Origin: Tepidiphilus sp.
GTDB taxonomy: Bacteria > Pseudomonadota > Gammaproteobacteria > Burkholderiales > Rhodocyclaceae
DNA length: 5,506 bases
Direction: 5' to 3'
Assembly: GCA_028684345.1 (NCBI GenBank)
Contig: JAQUGB010000120.1
Span: forward strand, 1 to 5,506
The notes under the pieces are model-generated. The model worked only from the letters and a program-made list of their open reading frames with translations. It was not told the DNA's origin and searched no databases. The translations under genes were made by a program, and so were the position numbers. This document shows, piece after piece, positions 1 to 5,247 of the stretch (position 1 is the first letter of the stretch; each line of letters begins with the position of its first letter).

Positions 1-707
1 GCGATGCGGGTGCGCTCATCGAGGATCCAGTACTTCGGCGTGCGGATCGAACGCTGGCTCTCGTGCAGCCAGTCGCGCAGCGGTACGTCATTGACGCCGG
101 TCTTGCGGCAAGTGGCCATGTAGCCGTCGCCGAAGCGCGACACCTGCCCCGTCGACATCGACCCGGGAGAGACGGAGCCGGTGTCGATCACGTGCGTCAC
201 GCCGCCGACCCAACCCACCAGTTTGCCGTGCGCGAAGATCGGCACGATGGTGGCGATGTCGCAGGGGTGGACGTTACCGATCGAGCAATCGTTGTTGGTG
301 AACATGTCCCCCGGGTTGATGCCGGGATTGCTCTCCCAGTCGTTCTCGATCATGTACTTGATCGCCGCGCCCATGGTTCCGACGTGGATGATGATGCCGG
401 TGGAGGTGAGCACGCAGTCGCCGGCCGGGTTGTAGAGGGTGAAGCACAGCTCCCCTTCCTGCTCGACGATGGGGCTGGCGGCGATCTTCTTCGCCGTCTC
501 GCGGGCGTGCACCAGGCCGCCGCGCAGTTTCGAGAAGAGCTTCTCATAGCGGATCGGGTCGCTCTCGCGCAGCTCGAGCTTCTGCAGACCGTTGTAGTGA
601 CCGGTCTTGGCGGTACGCTCGAGAATGCCGTCGCGGAACTGCTTCAAGGTCATGCCGTTGCCTAGCAAACTGCCCACCCGGGTCGCATTCGGGTTCATGA
701 TGTTCAT
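1..707 (-). CDS. acxB: Acetone carboxylase alpha subunit (HyuB family), N-terminal part
   Basis: This is the start of the alpha subunit of acetone carboxylase, the cytoplasmic alpha2-beta2-gamma2 enzyme that makes acetoacetate from acetone and bicarbonate at the cost of ATP. I translated 235 codons; the gene leaves the window at its left edge (family length is roughly 770 aa, so about 30% is present). The stretch NNDCSIGNVHPCD (residues 138-150) and WVGGVTHVIDTGSVSPGSM (166-184) are typical of the hydantoinase B/oxoprolinase fold. His147, Asp150 and His172 align, with an offset of three, to the Mn ligands I recall for the Xanthobacter enzyme (His150, Asp153, His175), so the metal site looks intact. 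The first ATG is chosen because GGAGGA lies 7 nt upstream. In-frame ATGs at codons 4 and 19 lack such a site. The gene starts 13 bp after the acxA stop, so the two are co-transcribed. Acetone carboxylase is favoured over acetophenone carboxylase by overall likeness, not by a search. Confidence 0.93.
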   Translation of the reverse strand, partial: MNIMNPNATRVGSLLGNGMTLKQFRDGILERTAKTGHYNGLQKLELRESDPIRYEKLFSKLRGGLVHARETAKKIAASPIVEQEGELCFTLYNPAGDCVLTSTGIIIHVGTMGAAIKYMIENDWESNPGINPGDMFTNNDCSIGNVHPCDIATIVPIFAHGKLVGWVGGVTHVIDTGSVSPGSMSTGQVSRFGDGYMATCRKTGVNDVPLRDWLHESQRSIRTPKYWILDERTRI

Positions 708-723
708 GGGTGTCTCCTCCTCA
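708..723 (-). promoter_or_regulatory. acxB ribosome binding site fused to the acxA stop codon
   Basis: Reading the minus strand, the acxA stop TGA runs straight into GAGGAGGAGACAC, a very strong Shine-Dalgarno stretch, followed by CC and the acxB ATG. The same 13 bases at the same distance from the ATG precede acxA (2895-2907). The layout suggests that ribosomes ending on acxA re-initiate on acxB, which would suit the 1:1 alpha:beta ratio of the enzyme. The coupling itself is inferred. Confidence 0.8.
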
Positions 724-2892
724 GATTTCTTTCAGATGGAACAGGCGATGCTTGTCGAGCCGCACTTCGAAGCCGGTGGGAACGACCAGGGTGGTCGCAT
801 CCGACTCGATGATGGCCGGACCGGTGATGCGGTTGCCCGGTTTGAGCGCCTCCATCTTCCAGGTCGTCGCCTCGACCCACTTGTGGTGACGATAGAATGG
901 GCGCGTACCGAGTTTCGCTTCCGCCGCCGGATTCGGGCCGCCATCGGGGTCTTCGGGAAGCACCGGTTTTTGCGTCGCCACGTAGCCGCGCATGATGGCG
1001 CCGGTGACCGAGAAGCCGAGTTCGGGCGAACGGGCCGAATGGGAATACACCCGCCCGTAGGTGTTCTCGAACGCCTCCACCATCTTGTCCCAGTCCTGCT
1101 CCGTGCGCGCCTGCACCACGGGAGACTCGATCTCGAGGTCGTTGAGCTGGCCCATGTACTGCATGCGGTAGCCGGGGCGCAGCATCACGTCCTCGGGCTT
1201 GAAGCCGTTGATGACGAATTCTTCGATCACCTTGGCGGCGAGTTCCTGCCAGGCGTCCGTCAGCACGGCGCAGGCGGCCACCTTGTCGGTGTCGCTCGCA
1301 TTCTGAGGCAAGGCCAGATCGACGCTCTTGTCGTAGCGGTATTCGAAGTCGGCGCAGGCGCACCCAAACGCAGAGAATCCCGCCGCCCAGGCCGGAATGA
1401 TGACGTCGCGGAATCCCGCTCCCTGCGTATAGCCGTAAGTGTGCACCGGGCCGGCGCCGCCGTAGGAGAAGCAGACGAAATCGGTGGCGCTGTAGCCCTT
1501 GCCGCTGATGGTTGCGCGCAGGTAGTCCCGCAGGTGCAGATCGAGCAATTCGATCACGCCGGCGGCCGCGTCCTCCACGCTCAGCCCGAGCGGGTCGGCG
1601 ATCTGCGCCTTGATGTGCTGACGCGCGCGCTCCACGTCGAGCTTGATCGCCCCGCCGAGGAAGTTGTCGGGGTTGAGATACCCCAGCACCACATGGCAGT
1701 CGGACACGGAGACGGTATCGAGCCCGCTCTCCGGCCAGCAGGTGCCCACCCGGTAGCCGGCGCTGTCGGGCCCGAGCTTGATGCCGCCGCTATAGGGATC
1801 GATACGCACGAAGGAACCCGCCCCGGCGCCGACCGAATCCATCGACACGAGCGGCAGCGAGAGCACGAGCCGCGCCATGTCCGGGTCGGAAGCGATGGCG
1901 AAGTTGCCCTTGGTGATCAGCGCCATGTCGAAGCTGGTGCCGCCGATGTCGCTGCAGGCGATGTTGTCATAGCCCAGCTTCTCGCCGAGCAGTTTCGAGC
2001 CGATCACGCCGCCGATCGGGCCGGAAACGATGGTGCGCGCCAGTTCCTTCGCCTTCCAGCTGATCGTGCCGCCGTGGGTGGCCATCACGCGCAGGTCGAA
2101 CTTGGCACCGTGCTTTTTGAAGCGGTCATTGACTTTCTTCAGGGTCTGCCGCGAGGGTTCGGCGGCGTAGGCTTCGAGCACCGTGGTGTTGGTGCGGTGG
2201 CTCTCCTTGCGCGAGGGGTAGTAATCGACCGAGGCGAAGACCGGGATCTGCACCTTGAGCTTGTCGAGTTCTTCGAGGCAGACGTCGCGGGCACGGCGTT
2301 CGTTGGTCGGATTCTTGTGCGATTGCAGCAGCGAAATGACGATGGCCTTGGAACCGGCGTCGACCAGTTCCCGCACTGCTTGGCGGACCTCGTTCTCACG
2401 CAGGGGCACGACGATCTCGCCTTGTACGTCGGTGCGTTCGGTCACCCCCCGAGTGCGCGACAGCGGCACGAGCGGTTCATCGTAGCGGTGGGTGTTGAGA
2501 TGGATGCGCTCCTCCAGGGCATAGCCGAGGTAGGATTGGATCGCCCGCCCCATCGAATGCACGTGCTCGAAACCCTTGTTGCAGATGAGCCCGACTTCCA
2601 GCCCCTTGCGCTGTACGACGCGGTTGAGCATCGCCGTGCCCGAATACACGCCCGTGACGAGTTCGGGATAGACGTCGTCGACGGTGCGGTTCCAGTGTGC
2701 GAGCGCGTCCTGCGACGAGTTGTAGATGGCGAGCGACTCGTCCTCGGGATTGCTCTGCGCCTTGCCGACGACGAAGCGGCCATCCTCACGGACGAAAAAG
2801 GTGTCGGTCATCGTGCCGCCGGCGTCGATTCCCATCACCTGGACTTTGGAAGTCTGCCCCCCGGCCCGAGAGGTCTGCTGTCCGGTCTCCAT
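721..2892 (-). CDS. acxA: Acetone carboxylase beta subunit (HyuA family)
   Basis: Complete 723-aa beta subunit of acetone carboxylase, the hydantoinase A/oxoprolinase-type partner that binds and splits ATP (family knowledge: ATP to AMP plus two phosphates) to activate acetone and bicarbonate. Length is close to the roughly 717 aa of the Xanthobacter protein. Motifs of the actin-like ATPase fold are visible: phosphate-1 loop GIDAGGTMTDTFF (residues 21-33), GPIGGVIGS (291-299), phosphate-2 loop DIGGTSFD (315-322), and SYGGAGPVH (477-485). The C-terminal domain carries GPAIIESDATTLVVP (691-705), common in this family. There is no signal peptide or membrane segment. The start is supported by GAGGAGGAG ending 6 nt before the ATG. 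It is the first gene of the operon, followed by acxB after 13 bp, and lies downstream of a sigma-54 promoter. No frameshift or missing motif was seen. The N-terminal extension before the first loop is rich in Gln, Ser and Gly and probably disordered. Confidence 0.95.
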   Translation of the reverse strand: METGQQTSRAGGQTSKVQVMGIDAGGTMTDTFFVREDGRFVVGKAQSNPEDESLAIYNSSQDALAHWNRTVDDVYPELVTGVYSGTAMLNRVVQRKGLEVGLICNKGFEHVHSMGRAIQSYLGYALEERIHLNTHRYDEPLVPLSRTRGVTERTDVQGEIVVPLRENEVRQAVRELVDAGSKAIVISLLQSHKNPTNERRARDVCLEELDKLKVQIPVFASVDYYPSRKESHRTNTTVLEAYAAEPSRQTLKKVNDRFKKHGAKFDLRVMATHGGTISWKAKELARTIVSGPIGGVIGSKLLGEKLGYDNIACSDIGGTSFDMALITKGNFAIASDPDMARLVLSLPLVSMDSVGAGAGSFVRIDPYSGGIKLGPDSAGYRVGTCWPESGLDTVSVSDCHVVLGYLNPDNFLGGAIKLDVERARQHIKAQIADPLGLSVEDAAAGVIELLDLHLRDYLRATISGKGYSATDFVCFSYGGAGPVHTYGYTQGAGFRDVIIPAWAAGFSAFGCACADFEYRYDKSVDLALPQNASDTDKVAACAVLTDAWQELAAKVIEEFVINGFKPEDVMLRPGYRMQYMGQLNDLEIESPVVQARTEQDWDKMVEAFENTYGRVYSHSARSPELGFSVTGAIMRGYVATQKPVLPEDPDGGPNPAAEAKLGTRPFYRHHKWVEATTWKMEALKPGNRITGPAIIESDATTLVVPTGFEVRLDKHRLFHLKEI

Positions 2893-2894
2893 AT

Positions 2895-2907
2895 GTGTCT
2901 CCTCCTC
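2895..2907 (-). promoter_or_regulatory. acxA ribosome binding site, same leader as acxB
   Basis: GAGGAGGAGACAC on the minus strand, two bases (AT) before the acxA ATG. It offers two overlapping AGGAG registers to 16S rRNA and fixes the start at 2892. It is identical over 13 bases to the acxB leader at 710-722. Confidence 0.8.
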
Positions 2908-2918
2908 GTTTGACGAAC

Positions 2919-2938
2919 GGCGTTCGCGAATGAACGCC
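2919..2938. repeat. Palindrome at the predicted 5' end of the acx mRNA
   Basis: GGCGTTC-N6-GAACGCC, 7-bp perfect arms. With the transcription start predicted at about 2939-2940 from the sigma-54 promoter, the arms would form a 7-bp stem with a 6-nt loop as the very first structure of the acx mRNA. The arm core GCGTTC/GAACGC is the same as in the palindrome at 3064-3084, though with a spacer one base shorter. It could therefore instead be a third protein site on DNA. An overlapping perfect repeat, CGAACG-G-CGTTCG, covers 2914-2926. Function is not known; the pairing is read directly from the sequence. Confidence 0.6.
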
Positions 2939-2950
2939 TATCTGCTAAGG

Positions 2951-2966
2951 AGCAAGCTTCGTGCCA
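2951..2966 (-). promoter_or_regulatory. Sigma-54 (-24/-12) promoter of the acx operon
   Basis: The minus strand reads TGGCACG-AAGC-TTGCT, matching the sigma-54 consensus TGGCACG-N4-TTGCW at every specified position, with the invariant GG and GC in place. The predicted transcription start is at about 2939-2940, leaving a leader of roughly 48 nt before the acxA ATG. Sigma-54 promoters are silent without an ATP-driven enhancer-binding protein. Known acetone carboxylase operons are controlled this way by AcxR-type activators, which fits substrate-induced expression. Confidence 0.9.
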
Positions 2967-3005
2967 CGTTCTAATTGGTGCGTCGCAACAGCGAGTTCAT
3001 CCACA

Positions 3006-3018
3006 AAACAATCTGATT
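3006..3018 (-). promoter_or_regulatory. Likely IHF binding site
   Basis: The minus strand reads AATCAG-ATTG-TTT, matching the IHF consensus WATCAR-N4-TTR except at the last base. It is preceded on the same strand by an A/T-rich run (3019-3034, including six A in a row), as strong IHF sites often are. It sits about 66-79 bp upstream of the predicted acx start, between the sigma-54 promoter and the tandem palindromes. That is where IHF usually bends DNA to bring an enhancer-bound activator to the polymerase. Confidence 0.55.
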
Positions 3019-3035
3019 AATTAATTTATTTTTTG

Positions 3036-3051
3036 CATCACAACATCACAA
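3036..3051. repeat. Tandem 8-bp repeat CATCACAA x2
   Basis: Two perfect adjacent copies of CATCACAA (3036-3043 and 3044-3051), TTGTGATG on the other strand. They lie between the IHF-like site and the tandem palindromes. Each holds a TGTGA/TCACA half-site, but both point the same way, so this is not a CRP-type palindrome. It may be chance or a further protein site. Confidence 0.45.
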
Positions 3052-3063
3052 GCCCCTTCCGAA

Positions 3064-3084
3064 AGCGTTCGGAAATCGAACGCT
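3064..3084. promoter_or_regulatory. Upstream activator palindrome 1
   Basis: AGCGTTCG-N5-CGAACGCT, 8-bp perfect arms around GAAAT. Its centre (3074) is about 135 bp upstream of the predicted acx start, the usual range for enhancer sites of sigma-54 activators. It pairs with a second copy whose centre is 20 bp away, about two helical turns, so both would lie on the same face of the DNA. The binding protein is inferred to be an AcxR-like activator; no gene for it is in the window. Confidence 0.7.
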
Positions 3085-3085
3085 C

Positions 3086-3102
3086 CGTTCGTGAATCGAA
3101 CG
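3086..3102. promoter_or_regulatory. Upstream activator palindrome 2
   Basis: CGTTCG-N5-CGAACG, 6-bp perfect arms around TGAAT. It has the same core and spacer length as palindrome 1, but the arms do not extend further. It is centred at 3094, 40 bp before the end of the divergent gene's leader, so a protein bound here would also cover the region just upstream of the transporter promoter candidate. Confidence 0.7.
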
Positions 3103-3112
3103 TTTTCTCCTC

Positions 3113-3118
3113 TATCAT
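3113..3118 (+). promoter_or_regulatory. Candidate -10 box of the transporter gene
   Basis: TATCAT differs from TATAAT at one base and would place the start near 3125, 17 nt before the transporter ATG. No convincing -35 box exists at 16-18 bp spacing; that place is taken by palindrome 2. This is either an activator-dependent promoter or a false call. Confidence 0.35.
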
Positions 3119-3141
3119 CGAAAAAAAGACGGAGTTACCCC

Positions 3142-4335
3142 ATGCCCTTGTCTGACCCCGCCCCCCGTCGTGGCCTGCGTGCGCTGCCGGTGAGCGTCTG
3201 GGGCCTTGCGCTCACCTCGCTCTTCATGGACGTCTCTTCCGAGATGATCCACAGTCTGCTGCCACTCTTTCTCTCGACGGTGCTCGGCGCCTCGATGACG
3301 ACGATCGGTGTGATCGAGGGTCTGGCAGAGGCCACCGTGGCTTTCACCAAGGTCTTCTCCGGGGCGCTCTCCGACTTCCTGCGCCGCCGCAAGGCGGTGG
3401 TCGTGGCCGGCTATGCGCTCTCGGCGCTGACCAAGCCGCTCTTTCCGCTCGCCGCCTCGGTCTCCTGGGTGCTGACGGCGCGGCTGCTCGACCGTTTCGG
3501 CAAAGGCATCCGGGAAGCCCCGCGCGACGCGCTCATTGCCGACGTCACGCCCGACTCCCTGCGTGGCGCCGCCTACGGCCTGCGCCAGGCGCTCGACTCG
3601 GTGGGCGCCTTCGTCGGGCCGCTGCTCGCCTTCGCCCTCATGGCCTGGTCCGCCGGCGACATCCGGCTGGTGTTCTGGCTCGCCGTGATTCCGGCAGTCT
3701 TGGCGGTCGCCACCCTGGTGCGGCTCGTCCCCGAACCCCGGTACCCCGCCGTCAGTACGGAACGCGAGCCTTTCTCCTGGCGCCACCTCTGGCATCTGCC
3801 CCGCGCCTACTGGACGGTGGTGGGCTTGGGCGTGATCTTCACGCTCGCGCGCTACAGCGAAGCCTTCCTGCTGCTGCGCGCGCACGACGTGGGTCTGAAC
3901 ATCGGCTTGGTGCCGCTGGTGATGATTACAATGAACGTCGCCTATGCCACGCTCGCCTATCCGGCCGGCGTCGCCGCCGACCGGATAGGCACGAAGCGCC
4001 TGTTGCTTGCCGGCATCGCCGCCCTCGTCCTTGCCGACCTGCTGCTCGCCTCGGCAAGCGGCCCGACCGTGGTCTTCCTCGCCGCCCTCCTGTGGGGGGC
4101 GCACCTCGCCGCCACGCAAGGCATCTTCGCCAAGATGATCGCGCACGCCGCGCCGGCCGAGCTGCGCGGCACGGCCTTCGGCGGATTCAACCTGCTGACG
4201 GGCTTCGCGCTCTTGGCTGCGAGCGCGCTCGCCGGCTGGCTGTGGAGCACCGGGGGCGCCGAAGCCGCATTCGTGGCGGGGGCCGTACTCGCCGCAGGGG
4301 CGGGTGCGGCATTGATGCGGTACGGAAGAGAATGA
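3142..4335 (+). CDS. Major facilitator superfamily transporter
   Basis: A 397-aa inner-membrane protein of the major facilitator superfamily, with about 12 hydrophobic segments as usual for the family length. The loop between segments 2 and 3 carries GALSDFLRRRK (residues 73-83), a form of the family motif A. It is followed by LDRFGKGIREAPRDALIAD (116-134), a signature of a subgroup of putative efflux permeases. The matching second-half loop is AGVAADRIGTKR (275-286). A longer frame from GTG 3091 exists, but the ATG at 3142 is chosen because GGAG lies 7 nt upstream and the GTG is inside palindrome 2. The substrate cannot be read from the sequence. The gene is divergent from acxA and shares its control region, so a link to acetone or acetoacetate metabolism is possible but unproven. 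It ends 88 bp before the HEPN gene. Confidence 0.88.
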   Translation: MPLSDPAPRRGLRALPVSVWGLALTSLFMDVSSEMIHSLLPLFLSTVLGASMTTIGVIEGLAEATVAFTKVFSGALSDFLRRRKAVVVAGYALSALTKPLFPLAASVSWVLTARLLDRFGKGIREAPRDALIADVTPDSLRGAAYGLRQALDSVGAFVGPLLAFALMAWSAGDIRLVFWLAVIPAVLAVATLVRLVPEPRYPAVSTEREPFSWRHLWHLPRAYWTVVGLGVIFTLARYSEAFLLLRAHDVGLNIGLVPLVMITMNVAYATLAYPAGVAADRIGTKRLLLAGIAALVLADLLLASASGPTVVFLAALLWGAHLAATQGIFAKMIAHAAPAELRGTAFGGFNLLTGFALLAASALAGWLWSTGGAEAAFVAGAVLAAGAGAALMRYGRE

Positions 4336-4375
4336 AAGGAATGAATTTTCTTCTTCCCCATGGCAGCCAGTCGGC

Positions 4376-4381
4376 TACACT
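4376..4381 (+). promoter_or_regulatory. Weak candidate -10 box for the HEPN/MNT pair
   Basis: TACACT in the context GGCTACACT matches TATAAT at four of six bases and would start transcription near 4388, 36 nt before the HEPN gene. No good -35 box was found. The 88-bp gap after the transporter shows no clear terminator either, so read-through from the transporter is an alternative. Confidence 0.25.
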
Positions 4382-4423
4382 CCTCAGCGATCCCCATCGA
4401 TTCCCGCCGAGAGGCAAGACGAC

Positions 4424-4864
4424 ATGGCGTTGAACACCGAGCATCTGCGCACCACTCTGCGCGCCCTGGAAGCCGCCGTCGAGCGATTCCGCCATGCCGA
4501 AAGCGTCGGCAACGAGCTCGAGCGGGAAATCCTGCGCATGGCCATCGTCAAGGGGTTCGAACTCTCGCAAGAAGTCTGCTTCAAACTGCTCAAACGTCGG
4601 CTCAAGGAATACGGTCACACGGCCCGCCAGATCGAGAGTCTGCTTTTCAAGGACGTCTTGCGTCTGGCGGCCCGGCACGGTCTCTTGACCCTCGAAGAAA
4701 CCGAGCGCTGGTTCGCCTATCGGGACAACCGCAACGATACCGCCCATGACTACGGCGAAGCGTTCGTCGCGGAGACGCTGGCGCTCATCCCCGATTTTCT
4801 GCGCGATGCCAGGGCGCTCGAATCACGCCTTACCACCGAACCGGGCGAGGATCGAACTCCATGA
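4424..4864 (+). CDS. HEPN-domain protein, HI0074/NTase substrate-binding type (putative toxin)
   Basis: A 146-aa, mostly helical soluble protein that resembles the HI0074 (nucleotidyltransferase substrate-binding) branch of the HEPN superfamily. Residues 30-64 resemble the first long helices of that family (GFELSQEVCFKLLKRRL), and DNRNDTAHDYGE (101-112) is its hallmark. This gives R103-x4-H108-x-Y110, the HEPN ribonuclease motif plus the tyrosine that is AMPylated in HepT. From knowledge of HepT/MntA pairs, it could be an RNA-cutting toxin silenced by its partner. HI0074 itself was described only as a substrate-binding partner, so toxicity is inferred. The start has GAGAGG 9 nt upstream. The stop overlaps the start of the nucleotidyltransferase gene (ATGA), and HEPN-first order is common in such pairs. 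Confidence 0.85.
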   Translation: MALNTEHLRTTLRALEAAVERFRHAESVGNELEREILRMAIVKGFELSQEVCFKLLKRRLKEYGHTARQIESLLFKDVLRLAARHGLLTLEETERWFAYRDNRNDTAHDYGEAFVAETLALIPDFLRDARALESRLTTEPGEDRTP

Positions 4865-5247
4865 CCGATCTTCCTTCCCTCGACCTGCCCGCCCGCTATC
4901 TGGACGAGGTCCGCACCCTTTTGCGGCGCCACGTTCCCGGCCATGAGGTCTGGGCTTACGGCAGCCGGGTGAAGGGCGACGCGCACGCGGCAAGCGATCT
5001 CGATCTGGTCGTGCGCGACCCGCTCGACCCGCAGCGTCCCTGCCCGGCGCTCCTGACGCTACGCCGCGCCTTGCGCGACAGCGACCTGCCGATCTCGATC
5101 GATGTGCAGGACTGGGCGCGCCTGCCCGAAACGTTTCGCCAGGAGATCGAACGGGGCTACGTCGTCATCCAGCAGGGGGAGGTTCCGTCTGGTTCATCCC
5201 CCGCCGCGCCAGCAGCTCCCGCGCGTGCTCGCGGGTCGTATCGGTGA
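4861..5247 (+). CDS. Minimal nucleotidyltransferase (MNT), putative antitoxin
   Basis: A 128-aa protein of the minimal nucleotidyltransferase (HI0073/MntA) family. The catalytic signature is complete: G34-S35, ten residues, then D46-L-D48 (GS-x10-D-x-D), with a likely third metal ligand D81 in ISIDVQDW. MntA proteins transfer AMP from ATP to a tyrosine of the partner HEPN protein; Tyr110 of the upstream product is the obvious acceptor here. GAGGA lies 9 nt before the ATG, inside the HEPN gene, and the ATGA overlap implies translational coupling. The family core ends near VVIQQGEV (residues 101-108). The remaining 20 residues are a Ser/Pro/Ala/Arg-rich tail encoded antisense to recN, so it is probably acquired read-through and unlikely to be catalytic. 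Why this start: it is the only ATG ahead of the core and fits the overlap. Confidence 0.88.
   Translation: MTDLPSLDLPARYLDEVRTLLRRHVPGHEVWAYGSRVKGDAHAASDLDLVVRDPLDPQRPCPALLTLRRALRDSDLPISIDVQDWARLPETFRQEIERGYVVIQQGEVPSGSSPAAPAAPARARGSYR

Noticed and set aside
607..2913. A 768-codon open frame on the plus strand, antisense to the whole of acxA
   Set aside because: Its product is rich in Arg, His, Gly, Val and Asp with no recognisable domain, as expected for the mirror frame of a GC-rich gene. acxA on the other strand has clear family motifs and a ribosome site.
3036..3051. CRP site suggested by the TGTGA/TCACA elements
   Set aside because: The two half-sites are direct, not inverted, and do not form TGTGA-N6-TCACA.
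3091..3141. Upstream GTG start that would add 17 residues to the transporter
   Set aside because: The GTG lies inside activator palindrome 2 and upstream of the -10 candidate, while the ATG at 3142 has a well-placed GGAG.
3115..4146. A 343-codon open frame on the minus strand across the transporter gene
   Set aside because: Low-complexity, charged product without a domain; the plus-strand frame is a clear membrane transporter.
4324..4357. Possible hairpin GGAAGA...TCTTCC at the end of the transporter gene as a terminator
   Set aside because: Only six A/T-rich pairs around a loop of more than 20 nt and no T tract; too weak to call.
5218..5235. Inverted repeat CCCGCG-N6-CGCGGG near the convergent gene ends
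   Set aside because: It lies within the recN coding sequence, has no following T tract on either strand, and such repeats are common by chance in this GC-rich DNA.
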